Assembly (NCBI GenBank): GCA_034190875.2
Contig: CM067357.1
Coordinates: 1,312,170-1,376,169 of the forward strand
Reading direction: 5' to 3'
DNA: 64,000 bases
Source: Urechis unicinctus
Lineage: Eukaryota; Annelida; Polychaeta; Xenopneusta; Urechidae
In this document: piece after piece, positions 22,606 through 34,647 of the stretch
How positions within the stretch are numbered: position 1 is the first letter of the stretch
Layout of the letters: each line of letters starts with the position of its first letter
Position numbers and translations under genes: made by a program
Notes under the pieces: model-generated
Database searches by the model: none
The model's input: only the letters and a program-made list of their open reading frames with translations
What the model was told of the DNA's origin: nothing

Positions 22606-25035
22606 TTATGTGGCTTCCTTGGCGCCACCGAAGGGGTTCGTAGATATGCTCTGCGATCCTGAGGGGTACGGCCTCTGGTGGAGGAACCTGAAGCGTTCAA
22701 TTCCTCCTCCTTGCCGGACACTCAGCATACCCTCCTCTGATAAGGCTGGCACGTCATGTATGGAGGTAGGGCCCACCTCAGTGATTCTTGGACCACAGAT
22801 TCCCTCATTCACTTCCATCCGAGTAAGTTGGGAATCCATTCTCAGCCGCTGTTTTCTAACCCTTCCCCACGTTTCACACAGGCTCACTAAGCCAGGATCC
22901 GCTATAGAGCTCCAGGGAATCAGCCCTCTCCGCAGCAAACCTAAACCTCTGCACGTTTTTCCCTTCCTTGGCGATCCCCACTTGGTGAATGATGGCATCC
23001 ACAATTTGAGCACCGGTGGCCCCCTTATCATGATCAGTCCATCCACTAGGGCCCTAGCCAGCACTAGGGTGGACTGGTGACCCCTGCCATCAATCTCTGG
23101 TGCAGATTGTGCCATTGTTTCGCACTGCAAACATATTATAGACACCAAACATTACCCTCACATATATCACATAAGGATACCACTGGTTTATCACTTTCCC
23201 AACGTTCCGCCTACCGAGGGGAATCTATGAAACACTTTGGTTTGCAGGGTCTGCTAAGGAACTTGTCTTGCTGAGTATGTCAGTTGTGGTAACATAAGCG
23301 CATGTACTGTGATACCACTCCTGGCAGAAGTCACTCATGATCATAACACTACCCTGCCAGGGTTGACGGTATATGCAGTACAGCTTATCGTCGGCACCTA
23401 CATCGTCTTCCCATGTTCTCGCCTTTATTCCGCAGGCATATTCTTACCCATTGCGGTAGGCTACGGTCCCGTCATGGTTTACAACGATTTTGAGATTTAC
23501 CAATGAAACAACGCACTGCGTCCATAAGGGTCCTATTGTATCTCTCAACTTGTGGATTTGCAGACAACCGGGATGTCGTATGCGTCTTATGGATGTGGAG
23601 AGTATCCAACATTGCTGTCAACAACTTTGACTCTGGTCTGTAAAGAGCTGAAATGGGCAAGCGAACTCATTAGTGTTGGTGTGCCGTTAAACCCGAAACT
23701 CATCCACACTTATCTGTTGCCTGTATTGCTCTGAGCTTCATTTACCGTCTACTCAATACCCCGGCAACTCACTGCAAGCCAGATTTGTCAGAGGCTCTGC
23801 CCCATTCAAATCATGGACAAAACTTCACCAGCGCTCCTCGATACGTTTACAGTATGAACATATTTTGCAGGGCAGATCACACAATTTGGCTCCAGCTGCA
23901 TATTCATGGCAACCTTATTGTTCTCGGGGCCTCCTAGATAAAGCATCCGCATTGCCATGTTTCCTGCCAGCCTAGTGTTTGAGGATCATGTTGTACTGTG
24001 ACAATTACTCCGCCCACCTTGCCAGCTGCCCTGTGACTCTTTAAACTTCAATAGCCAAATCAAACTTGCATGACCTGTGCGTATGGTGAACGGTCGTCCT
24101 TGTAGGTAGCGTCTAAACTGCCGTGTGAACCTCACCACAACCAGTACCTTCAAGCTCGTGGTACAATGCCTGCATTGCTCTTTGGTTAGAGCGTAGCTCC
24201 CATATATATAATCTACAACCCGCTCTTCCTCGTTCTGCAACTGGCACAGCTCTGCTCTTATAACTATATTAGATGCATATGTGTCCCGTATGAAGTCAAC
24301 CGTCCTATTCGATAATGTGAGGAAGGGCGGTGTGGTTAGTGTATCTTTCAGTGTTATAAATTGTCCCAGTGTTAATCCTTCTTACCTATCACTCGGTACA
24401 GTGGTAGATAGGCGAATTCCATGATGAAGGCTCTGTACTTATTGGTTAAACCCAAGAGCCTTTTCACATCCTTGGGTTCCGGCCATTCCCTGACCACTTG
24501 GGTGTCATGTTGTGACATTTTCTCTTTCCGGTAAAACACACTTTATTGGTTTTAATTTCAGACCCTACTTCCTGAACCGGGCCAACTCTTAACTTTTGCA
24601 TGTGATCATCACAACAAGACCCTAGAACAAGGATATCACCAAGGAACGCTGTTCTAATTTAACCCTGTAATATTATTTCCATTACCCCAGTAAAGGTAGC
24701 GGGTGCATTACACAACCCAAACCCTACTTTAACATGTTCAAATATGCCATATGTGGTGGCAAATGCAGTTTTCCTCCTGTCTTCTAGCTCTATTTTTACA
24801 AGCCAATACGCAGAAATTGGCATCCAGTCTGGTGAAGCAGATTTGACCTGCTAAGGTGTCCAGGCACTCATCTAAGAGTGGAAGGGGAAACTCATCCTTG
24901 TTGGTGACATTATTCAGTACCACGTAATCCACGCAGCAGCGCACGGATCCACTCCTCTGCCATATGAGAACAGGTGCAAAGGCCCATTCTGAGGTAAATT
25001 CTTGACTGACCCCGGCCTCCAGTATGTCCTTTACG
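22606..25035 (-). mobile_element. Ty3/gypsy LTR retrotransposon remnant (RT, RNase H, integrase)
   Basis: Read on the minus strand from 25035 downward: the RT N-terminal part (DILEAGVSQEFTSEWAFAPV, CCVDYVVLNNVTNKDEFPLP, FTRLDANF) at 25035-24740; an RNase H segment (VVDYIYGSYALTKEQCRHCT, FRRYLQGRPFTIRTGHASL) at 24240-23986; and an integrase segment around the catalytic glutamate (NPQVERYNRTLMDAVRCFIG) at 23560-23480. Frameshifts and stops separate the blocks and the RT YxDD region is not readable. Below 23460 the sequence enters a PHD-like motif and then unassigned sequence to about 22606. The 5' half (gag, protease) is missing: at about 25035 the RT meets the 3' end of a LINE. No LTR pair identified. 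Inactive. Confidence 0.85.
23300..23395 (-). pseudogene. PHD-finger-like motif next to the integrase remnant
   Basis: The minus strand reads DDKLYCIYRQPW, GSVMIMSDFCQEWYHSTC in one frame. This follows the start of a canonical PHD finger (YCxC-R---G-MI-CD-C--W-H--C), with Tyr in place of the second Cys and Ser in place of the fourth. The remaining Cys pair is not recognisable before a stop. It lies about 80 bp after the integrase block, in the position where some Ty3/gypsy elements carry a chromodomain. A host exon next to a truncated element is the alternative. Confidence 0.5.
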
Positions 25036-27390
25036 CCGCAAAGTGTCGATGAATGTGGCTCGCCACCGTCCCCTTCTGCTAGTTCCCTGATTTGCCTCCC
25101 ACAAGATGGTGTGATGGGCTGCCAGCTCCGGGTGTTGAATGCAGTGGTCTGCGAGACCCATCCTCCCCTCCCTGATCTTTATTGAGATACGCGGAAAGGT
25201 CACAATACAGGTCATTGTTGTGTACATGGTCTTTCCAGGTAATGTCAAGTGCCATGCGCAGCATCCTGGTATAGACACCATCAAGGGATTTCTCTTGTTG
25301 TACATTTAAGGTCCATCTTTCAGCGCTGAGAGCAGTACTGACTGTTGCCACAAAAAGTCGTCTCTTGTGGTCGTCGCTGAGCTTGGCCTTCCACACCTTC
25401 TTCATTGAGTGTGTCGCACAGCTCCTTCTCTGTCGAGGTGATGTAGGCCTTCACCACCTCTAGCTCTACTCCATCGCCAGTGACGATAGTCGTGTCCTCG
25501 ACGTTGTAGGCAAGCACTTTACTCTTTTTGGCATTGAGATGAAGGCCGATCTTCTTGCACTCTGATTCCACTGTTAGCAACAGCTGCTTTTTCTGCTGTG
25601 TCAGATATGAGGCCAATATCGTCAGCATAGTCAAGGTCAGTCACCATGACTGGTCCGACCCGCTGGCTTCTCCTGGGGGTCAGTGTGCAGCCAAATTGTT
25701 CCTCCTTGCCGTCAATTGCCTGCCTCGATGCATAGTCAAAGGCTAGAACAATCAGAAAGGGGGCCAGTGTGTCGCCCTTGAGTACTCCTGCTTGTATATT
25801 GAAATACGGGGTCTCACCATCTGGAGAGAGCATCTTTGCCCGAGTTACCCTGCAACCCGCTGCAATTGCCTGGACCACCTTCTCTGGGATGCCATAGGCA
25901 CGAAGAATAGATATTATTTTTCCTCTGTGCACGGTGTCGAAGGCCTTGCGGAAATCGATGAAGGTGAGCACTGCTGGTAGTCTTCCCTCCTTCATTCCCT
26001 CTAGTATTCTCCTGAGCCCAATTATCGGCTGGACACTTCTGCCAAAAGCCATTCTGCGCAGAGGATCTAGAACAGGTCTCAATCTGTTGAGCAGAATCCT
26101 TTTGTAGGTCTTGGCGAGAAGAGGACTTAGGCTGATGCCTCGATAGTTGTCCGTCTTGGTGAGGTCACCGGACTTGGGGATCGGAAAAATATTAAGGGTG
26201 TTCCAGAGTGCTGGTAGTGCTCCAGTAGCATATGCTCTATTTATAAAGCTGAGAGCGATATCATCTACCTGGACAAACTTCAGGACTTCTGGGGTCACTC
26301 CATCTTCACCGCAGCTCTTGCCACACATGATGCTGCGCTTGGACTTCAGGTATTCTTCCATGGAGATTTGATCGTTTGGTATGGGGAGTTCTTGGAAGAC
26401 CTGGGAGATGGACTCATCTTCATTGCCTACCTCTGGTGGACTGCCAAGCAGCTTCTCAAAGTGTGATTGCCACACAACCACTCTCTCCCTATCATTCTGC
26501 CCATTGATCTTGGACGATTGGGCTGGTTTTCTCCAGCTTTGTCCGTGCCTGTGGTTTGTATGTGCCTCCTTCGCGCCTTTGATCTTCTGGGTCAGTTCCT
26601 GCTGATGTATTTCTGCATAAATTTTGCCAGGTAACTCTTGTACGAGGTCCTCATCTCCTCCCTTGCCCTCACGACCCTAGGGTACAAACACCACTCCTTC
26701 CGTCGTACCCTGGGGACTTGTGCCAGACATGCCTCCGCAGCTGTTTGGTTGACCTCGGCGAAGCAGAGATGTCCTTGGCCTCCTGTAGTATTTGGAACCT
26801 GTTCCTGATCTCCAGTTCATACTGCTGCTGCAGCTTAGGGACCATCGCCAGCTGGCTCCATTGGTAGTTTTACCCTATACTCACCCACTCACTCACTCTG
26901 GTGTGCTTTACTTCATAGTACGAGTGGCTGACTGGGATGCACCTGCAGGGGAACATTAACTGGCTTCCAAACCTGACTAGGGGCGATTTTTGTGGTTTAG
27001 TGCGTTGAAGGCTTCCGGTAAGCTATCCCCCTTTCCCTCGGGCCCTTGATGCCACTTGCTTGAGGCAAAAAGATGAACACCATAAGGAGAAGATAGCCCC
27101 TTTACCCTGGGCTCCTCACGCTAACTGACCCTACCTATCCTGCAACTCAGTTACCGTCCCTCGACCTCCTTTCCCCTACATCTACCTATTTCCTTAGGGC
27201 ATGAGTCGTCTTGGGTTGCGCCAACCCGACAGCAACTCCCCGACCGTAAAGAAAACCCGTTTCCGAGTGGTTCCGGCCTTACCCTCACGTTCCCTAATGC
27301 CAACAGACTCATGTCCACCTTACCTTACCACGCTGTCCTACCCACGTTGATCCCCTCTGCCCCTCCCCCCCACAAGCAAGTTGGATATCT
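25036..27390 (-). mobile_element. Non-LTR (LINE) retrotransposon with reverse transcriptase
   Basis: A 320-codon open frame (26481-25519) holds RT motifs in order: IPKSGDLTKTDNYRGISL, FIDFRKAFDTVHR (motif A, catalytic Asp), AGVLKGDTLAPFLIVLAFDY (motif B) and DLDYADDIGLISD (motif C, YADD). It breaks near 25560. Downstream pieces in other frames give GLHLNAKKSKVLAYN, then ALSAERWTLNVQQEKSLDGV, RMLRMALDITWKDHV and RRGRWRATFIDTLRR, the usual C-terminal tail of this LINE type. Upstream (26480-26880) coding continues with breaks (YELEIRNRFQILQEAKDIS). The apurinic endonuclease was not seen. 26880-27390 is pyrimidine-rich on the plus strand and may be the 5' untranslated part. Its 3' end abuts gypsy RT at about 25035. 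Catalytic residues survive but the frameshifts make it inactive. Confidence 0.88.
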
Positions 27391-28998
27391 ACCACGTTAA
27401 TTTGGGGATCGCTCTGTGTCTGTTTTTATAATGTTCCCAGATTTAAATGTGTTTTATGTTACTACACTAAATATGTTTCATCAAATGAAATAAGGCTGGG
27501 ATATGGTGGCGGCCCATTCTGAAATCATGAAAATGGATACTCGTGTAAAATATTACTGGACGGCACATGGTCGGCACCTAGCTGCTTTCCTTATATGTTG
27601 ATTGTGTTTGGTCCACCATCACCTTATTCAGGGTGCATTGTATGATAACAACAAGACCTCTAATGAAATCGTTGTGTTACTCACACTCACTGTTTAAACT
27701 TCAGACCTTTCTTATAACGAAAATACCACATTTGCATTCACTGTAATGTCCTGTTTAAGATCAGCTACACAAGGGAATTATGGCACCCAGCAGTACAACA
27801 GAGAAAGGGAAACACTCCGGTTTGACATTAAACTGTTGATGATTGTAGAATAGTAAACATCATCTCGTGTTTTTGAATATTTAAAATTGTAATTGCAGTG
27901 ACCTGTCAAGCATGTAATACAACATCGTCTAATAAATAAATATTCCACGTTTTGCGATCAGCATGTGTTATAATGGATAATTTGTTGTTGCATTGCTAAT
28001 TTCGTACGGATCGAGGCACCTGCAATTCCTGAACGACTATCCAAGGAATATGAAGGTTAATTCGATGGTGTTCTTTTCAAAAGAGTTGCAAATCAATAAC
28101 CTTTTGGAGTTTACATAAGACTGCAAATCAACTCTGAGATTCTATTGATATGTATATTACCTTGCATTATTTCGATGTAAGACATTAAACCATTCTTATT
28201 GTCTTAGGATTTCTCGTCCCTATCTGATAGATTAGTGGACATTTACCTGACGCGAAAACAAAGGTGGGATTCTCTCTTGGCTGATTTCGATTCTTATTGA
28301 ATATTTTAGCATTGTTTATCATTTATCGTGTCGAGAAAGTATCTAGATAAGTATAGAAATGTGTTCATTGCTGCTTTCAAGGTCGGTTACATCAATATAT
28401 TCCTCTCTCGGACTTACGATGAGCCGATCCCTACAGCGAGCTGTTGAGGAACATCAGGGGTAGGTTTTGAGCTGCTTCTATGTTGAGAATAACACGATCA
28501 TCCAATGCCTCATTTCTTTGTGATAGACCACTTAAACTAGTTTATAAATCGCCGAGTTCGATTGGGTTTTCTGTGTGTAGGGTATTCGTCGGCAACTACT
28601 AAGTGGTCTTGAAAGAGGCAGTCATTGTCACACTAATGTGCACCAAGGACATTTTGTACGAAGGGGCTGATCGTCTCGGTGCTGCAACAGAAAGCGTGTT
28701 GCATACAAAGTGGTAGGGTTTACTTTCATTGCTTATATTGTTTATACGAGTTTATCAGTTGTCTAATGTCTTACAGTTAGATGTCACAGTGTTGAATATT
28801 TAAAAAACGCAAACATTTTTTTTCCAGATCGCTCTATCATCCCGATTTCCAGACAGTCTTAAAACCTCAGCGTATTTTCCTTTTTCGAAATAAAAAGCGA
28901 AGTTGTTGCTTAACCCTATCTATGTTGTTTTTGATCAAAGTCACTGTATCAAATAATCTGAGCAATTTTATATTATTGTTGTAAACGAACCCATGACA
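27391..28998. other. Intergenic
   Basis: AT-rich single-copy-like DNA with no gene, tandem repeat or RNA recognised. Confidence 0.3.
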
Positions 28999-29625
28999 GC
29001 CTAGTGAACCAAATATAGGCTCAGTCAAGTTGGACAAGTTAGCGGCAGCGGAATCTTCACTTAACGCTATCTTGTCCAAGTTGGTGAGATCGCGTAGGCT
29101 TCATGTAGTGATTGTAGGACATCAATGAGGCAGAGACATACTGGAAATGAGTCTGAAAGATGAGCCTGATGGTTTGTTGAAGCCTAGTGAGCCAGATATA
29201 GGCTCAGTCAAGTTGGACAAGTTAGCGGCGAGCTACAATAACAGACATTCATTGATGTTGGGATGTTTTTGCAAGGACCGAATAGATACGATCTTAGCAT
29301 TTTTCCAGCATTTACACGAAAGGTGTATCACGGAGATGATGTACTCTGCTTTGGACAAGTAAGCGGCGTGGACAAGATAGCGTTACGACAAACGTTTGAC
29401 CCGTATCAGGCTCTGAAATGTCATATACCGACGCACACACAGCATTGTAAATGAGACATTTGTGGTAAGAGTTTAACCAAAAATGATGTTCTTTAAACTC
29501 ATTTGAGGACGCCCACTGGATAGAAATCATATACATCTGTCAATTGTACAAAGAGTATCAACGGATCTACCCAGTAGAGCAGCTACATGAATGTGACTTG
29601 TGTGGAATGTAAATCGGCTATCTAT
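28999..29625 (+). pseudogene. C2H2 zinc-finger gene remnant with duplicated 44-bp block
   Basis: The block 'gtga(a/g)cca(a/g)atataggctca...' followed by TTGGACAAGTTAGCGGC occurs at about 28999-29045 and 29187-29231. A 71-codon frame (29147-29362) reads MSLKDEPDGLLKPSEPDIGS, an acidic segment like the N-terminal parts of finger proteins. From 29385 the reading gives a degraded finger series: YQALKCHIPTHT, then DICGKSLTKNDVL-THLRTP, then G-KSYTSVNC. Stops and indels interrupt each finger. It is a dead C2H2 gene; residues identify the superfamily only. Confidence 0.6.
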
Positions 29626-31086
29626 CGCCTACTGCTGGTGTGGCATTGCAGTCTATTATTTCTTTGAATGATAATTTCGACCTCCGGCTGATATGAATGT
29701 ATATCTTTAGATTCGACTAATAAATTGATTGCTTATAAACGATAATCCTGTGTTTCTCAATGACTAATTCAGCCTATTGAAGCCGTTCACATTTACACCC
29801 AGGTGATTGGAGGTTACATTGGTTTGAGTGTATGAATTAGTTGGTGGCTGCTTTTGGTGTCCTTTTTCAAACAAAGAATCCCTGATACAAACAAGCGGCT
29901 TCTGTTAATGGACAGTGGATAAGTAGTAGTAGAAAAAGTTGCTTTGGGACAATATTTCCACCTAGTCACCAATATCTGATATATAATTGGTAAACTGCTT
30001 GTTACGTTGATATAAATGGGGTGAGGCTATTTTACTACGAGAAGCTTAGGGATCTGTTCTGCTCGAGATTCAAGGGTAAGCTCAGCAGCACGACTTGTCC
30101 TGGTAATAAAAATCAGAGTGGTGGGGTGTACACAAACCCAATGTTTCCGATGTTGAAATTCATGGGCATTCAGTGCGCGGTGAGTTAAGAAATGTGTGGT
30201 ATCTCATTGGTGATGGTGAAGTTTCTTACAAGGATAGCGGTTGTCCACATTCTCTTATGGAACTCGTACCAGCATCACAGATTTAGCCTCTCTCATTGGA
30301 CCGCTGCCTGGCGTTCTCTTTCAATACCCTGGTCCCAAGAATCCCAGGTGTTAGTTATCCCATGATATCCAGCATGACTATTGTCCTCCCAGCTCATTCG
30401 TTATTCACAATCAGCCAGGGGCAGTCACAGTGTCTGCGCCAACACTTGTAAATTGTTTTGTTCTCGAGACATTGCTGCCCCAGTGTCTGTTTGTATCAGA
30501 GTTCATGCTGGTGTATAAACGGTGTCTCCCTCCATCAGTTTGGTTTTTCCCTCGGGGCTACATGCACGGACCACATCAGTGGCCCATTACAAAAGGTATG
30601 CCCTATGGTCCGTGAGTTTATCCGCCAATTTGGCCTTCCTTGAAATGTTTTCGTTGGGTTACATGCAGTATCCCCATTCTTCAAGGAAAATACTTTGAGA
30701 AACCTGATTGATGGTCAACTCCAACTACTCGTCCTTTCTATAACTACAAAACCCATCTATTACCAACTGTAACACCATTACAAGTCAAATATCAATTATT
30801 ATATAGGCCGACACTCGCTAGGACCGACTCGGCTAAGATATGACGCGTTACGGGGACGAAAATACCTGGGTGCAGCTGATTACCGGATATTCTGACATAT
30901 TGCTGCGAAACGTATTTGTCAAGAAAACAATAGATTGATTACTTTGATGTAATTGAAATGTGACATCAGGTGAACTACATATGGTTGAATATATTTATTG
31001 GGTTGAAACTTTGGTAGAATCGTGTGCGCCATCGCTCTGCTCTCATTTGTCGAAATTGGGCGATATTATATGCCGATAATATGTGA
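29626..31086. other. Intergenic
   Basis: No gene recognised. Short frames near 30430-30643 on the plus strand overlap in two phases and have no domain. Confidence 0.3.
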
Positions 31087-31320
31087 TCACAGCTGTCCTT
31101 TGAGGTTCTGACATCTGTGACTGTGGTCGAAGGCAGTTATTCGTTCCATTGCTCGACCTTTTAGTTTATCAAACGCCTCATCTACCGTCCATATATTATT
31201 GTTCGTAACCATATGCATTTCAATGAATCCGCAGCCGTACGAATAAGTTGGAAATTGGCTATCATTCGTACTGCACGTCGGCAGCTGTACAAATAAGATA
31301 GATATTACGAATACATAGAT
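31087..31320 (-). CDS. Possible terminal exon, unidentified
   Basis: A minus-strand frame of good composition ends at 31087 with NIWTVDEAFDKLKGRAMERI and SHRCQNLKGQL before a stop. Upstream it runs into the palindromic repeat at 31321-31387, so the 5' boundary is unknown. No family recognised; an acceptor within 31225-31290 is possible. Low confidence. Confidence 0.22.
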   Translation of the reverse strand: MYVFVISILFVQLPTCSTNDSQFPTYSYGCGFIEMHMVTNNNIWTVDEAFDKLKGRAMERITAFDHSHRCQNLKGQL

Positions 31321-31387
31321 ATTGAATAAGCCGTACGACAGCCGTACGAATAAGTTATTTGTACGACTGTCGTACGCCTTATTCAAT
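31321..31387. repeat. 67-bp near-perfect palindrome
   Basis: Left arm 31321-31353 and right arm 31355-31387 pair over 33 bp with three mismatches around a single central G. The core words are ATTGAATAAG, CGTACGACAG and CGTAC(G/A)AATAA. CAGCCGTACGAATAAGTT also occurs just upstream near 31232, so the palindrome sits in a wider TACGAATA-rich repeat field (about 31225-31430). Confidence 0.9.
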
Positions 31388-31746
31388 AAGGTGGATTTTG
31401 GCAATTCGTACAAATGAGGTGTATTTTGGCTATTTTGTCTATGTGTACAATACATGGTGAGAGGAAAAATGCCCATTCATTTACCTAAATGCTCTGGTTA
31501 AGTTGGAGTGAATCAAGTTGTTGTAATAAAGTGTTTGCCTATTGGTCAAAATACCAAAAATCTTAAAGATATGGAGTCTTTTACCAATATCACTCAACAC
31601 CTCCACAGCTCAGTAAATAAAATTTAAAAGATATTATTATGCATTGGACAGAAATGTATAACGGAGTATTTGCAAAAGTTTAAGAAATAATTTGTATTAC
31701 AGTTGTGCAAAATGTTTATTTTCTTCGTCATTCCTCGCATGTAAAG

Positions 31747-32266
31747 TAGAGGAGTAATATTTTGAATGGCAAAAGTAATAGCTGTCAGAAAAACGAACTG
31801 TCAGCAACAAACAAATCAGTAATTCAAGCAGAATATTCTGATTGGTTCAAGCAATCACTCGATCAGTCGTGTGACACTATGTTTATGCTTTATTGCGATG
31901 ATATAGGGGGGGATGATTTCGAACAGCAGAAAGATAATTTCAACAGTAGGAGTGTTATTTCGTACTGATGGATTACACAAACAAGTAACTTACTAATATG
32001 ACTTCTTGCTGGTTGTTTGATGCATTTAGTTAGCTGGATTTACTCACACACTTCATTCCTCATTAAAACGTACTCGAGTCGATCTGTGTGATTGGTAATT
32101 TAATTCTAATCTTTCAGTGAAAAAATTGTATATAAATACAATTATTGTTAAAAAAAATCCTCATGTGTACTTGATTTCAGACAAAGAACTGAATGAAGTG
32201 CTACAGATGACAAGGCTCGCCGAACTTATTGATTATAACGATTTGTCTTCTGAGGAAGAAATTTAG
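31747..32266 (+). CDS. Two 3'-terminal exons of an unidentified gene
   Basis: Exon about 31747-31945 is open (SNSCQKNELSATNKSV, EYSDWFKQSLDQSCDTMF, DDIGGDDFEQQKDNFN) and ends with A before GTAGGA (phase 1). The next exon, 32181-32266, follows a good acceptor (ACTTGATTTCAG) and reads KELNEVLQMTRLAELIDYND then LSSEEEI and TAG; the phases match across the junction (A+AC). AATAAA lies at 32274-32279, 8 nt after the stop, which supports a true 3' end although the 3' UTR would be short. The tail is acidic. I do not recognise the family; upstream exons are not found. Confidence 0.4.
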
Positions 32267-32273
32267 TTTTCTT

Positions 32274-32279
32274 AATAAA
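32274..32279 (+). promoter_or_regulatory. Poly(A) signal AATAAA
   Basis: Canonical hexamer directly after the TAG of the exon ending at 32266. Confidence 0.45.
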
Positions 32280-32339
32280 CTGATTGAAATATGGTTCTGC
32301 TGTTCATCTTGATATATTAGTTTGAGGCATTTTTAAATA

Positions 32340-32470
32340 CTTGATGAGTTATCGGTGGGCCACTGTCGGCCCGTCAGCTTGCCACTATGAGCTTCTTGCC
32401 GCCGGTGGGCTAACAGCTATCAGCTGGTCACACCAGTGGGCAGCCGGTGGCCCATCATCGTTGTGCTATC
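32340..32470. repeat. GC-rich inverted-repeat element (MITE-like)
   Basis: Starts near GATGAGTTATCGGTGGGCCA and ends near GCCGGTGGCCCATCATCG, whose complement begins cgatgatGGGCCACCGG. The inside repeats GGGC/GCCC and CCGGTGGGC words. Much more GC-rich than its surroundings; no coding capacity. Confidence 0.5.
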
Positions 32471-34647
32471 TGGTATCCCTATCGAAGCAAGTACGGGAGC
32501 TGCTTTGGTAATTAAACCTGATGTTGGTCTGCTGGGCTGTAATCAACTAGTTCGGTTATCAAATCTAACTATCATTGACTTTCTGTTCTAGCAGACATAG
32601 GGGCCGATTGTAGATTTACTTATTACCTTACCCAACATGACGTCTACATTTATAATGAAATGAAACGTCCACACAGAGCTACTTATCCACAAATAATCTG
32701 CTGATCACGCCACTGAGGCAATATGTTTTGTAGTCCTACTGGGGTGAACTGTTGCCCTCATAATGGGCAAACATGATACCAAGCATAATTTCAGAGTATC
32801 TCCACTTTAGGGAGGGTAAGGCAATTTCATGTAAACTGGTTACATAATCTTACACGTTAGTCCTCAATTTACGCACAAGGATACATTATTTCCTGCAAAA
32901 TTAGACCAACAGATTAATATTTTATGTCGCTTGTTTAACACCTTACCGTGGCCACTACATCATGGGACATAATTTCGTTTGGTGACCTATTCTGTTCATG
33001 CGTACAAAGCGTTTGTGATTGTTTAAGTTCACTGTCCCGACACGCAAATGTACAAATCACCAGCTTGCCACTTTCCCTATGCCATAGTTAACGCCAACAC
33101 GGCGATGGAATGAGGATGTGCTAACAGTCGCCTACAAGATTTCACATAATGTTTGTCAGGGGAACAAAAAGTCAAAACAAAATGATCGTGTGTCGGTGAA
33201 AATCTAATTTATTTCACTATATCGGGATATAGGGTTAGAATGCATGCAAGCCGTACATAGAGGCCGGGGTCCTCTGGCTATAGTTTTTGGTGCTGCTATC
33301 AGGTCAACTCGTCCCTAAGCCAACTCATCCCTTAGCCAACTCGACCATGTCGCGCCTGAAATAGCGAAGGCAAGGTGGCTACCTGCTCGGGTCCCTATGT
33401 ACAGCGGGAGCAATCGTGGCTTGTCATTTCCAAGTGCCTTCTCATGCCCACTTAGTCCGATTTAGGCTAGACACCCTTGAAAATGTATACCCATAGAGCT
33501 GAGACATGAGAGATCAAAAGAAGTAAACTGCGTGGACGCTGTCAGTGGCAAAGTTTCTTTGCCTAAGTCGGACTATGCTACATGACCTGGATTTGACAAA
33601 ATTTTACAGGTACTAGCATTCCATATTTAATTCACTGGTTTAGTACAAATTTATCTTGATGCTCACCAAATAACTAACATCCATTATCGACTTCATATGG
33701 AACTGCAGAGTGTTTGTTGTGGTACAATCGCCTCAGGGCCCATTAATTACTTTCTCTATATTATCTCTTCAGTGTTTCATTGTAGTTTTCTGTCCCTTCA
33801 CTGCTGGTGGTCACACTAAGTTTTGTTCATGTTGATCACTGCTGATGTGGGCTTTGGAAAAAAAACCTTGCCCTCCCACCTGCATGGAAACAGGTGCAAC
33901 AAGGTAATAAAAACCCACATTATTTTGTCTGTTGGTCTGATCTTTTAGACATAGCTATTTTTAACTCTCCTGATTTGGTGGGACCATAGGTGGCCAAGGC
34001 AAAGGTACAGTTAGGTGCCCTGCCAATGGTAATAGCAAAATAATTACTTAAAACCTTTGACCTTGAAATAAATATTGAGTTGGCTAAAAGAGTTCAGTGA
34101 ACTGGCTGGGACTATTCAACAAATCCATGGGTTACAGCACAATTGGAAAAGCTTTTTCTGCTCTATTCTGTTCTAGCTGTTGTGTATGAATGTCCACGAA
34201 GTCTTGAGTTCTCACCTCTGCAAAACTGAATAAACACTTACATTACTTCATCCATTGAACATTTTGTATACCGGTATGAGACACCATGTTTTGAGTTGTC
34301 AGCTCTAACAAGTGCAATGTACATGCTTAGTAGTATGCATGTATACACTTTGTAATATTTCTATGTCCTTCGAAGGAATGGTGACAACACCTGAATTGCA
34401 TATTTCAGATGCCTTATAAAATTTTCTAAAATCACGCCCTTAGAGCGTCTAGTGAACATCTGTCTGATCATCCCGAGAACTTGGTAGTCAACCATTTCCC
34501 CAGTGTAACACGTTATGCAGGCTTTGCTGTAAGTAATATGTATCAAATGTGCCGAAAAAGAGTGAAAATTCCTCAACAAGCAACATATTTATCTCTGGTA
34601 TTCCATCATTGACATGACATAAACTTTTGTGTTTTTTTTTTCAACAG
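32471..34647. other. Intergenic with a short CAACTCG-type repeat
   Basis: At 33302-33350 three copies of a 15-17-bp word, (g/a)(g/c)CAACTC(g/a)(t/a)CCCTTA-like, occur in tandem, followed by GC-rich sequence; this looks like part of an interspersed element. No gene is supported. Possible exons of the gene ending at 35227 could lie here but cannot be fixed. Confidence 0.3.

Noticed and set aside
22610-23080. 156-codon plus-strand frame opposite the gypsy remnant
   Set aside because: Overlaps a minus-strand frame in the mobile-element island and has no domain; treated as a shadow.
22606-23148. 180-codon minus-strand frame as a gypsy gene product
   Set aside because: Open but without recognisable retroelement or host domain; in another frame it reads coding-like (ATGAQIVDAIIHQVGIAKEG), so the frame itself is not trusted.
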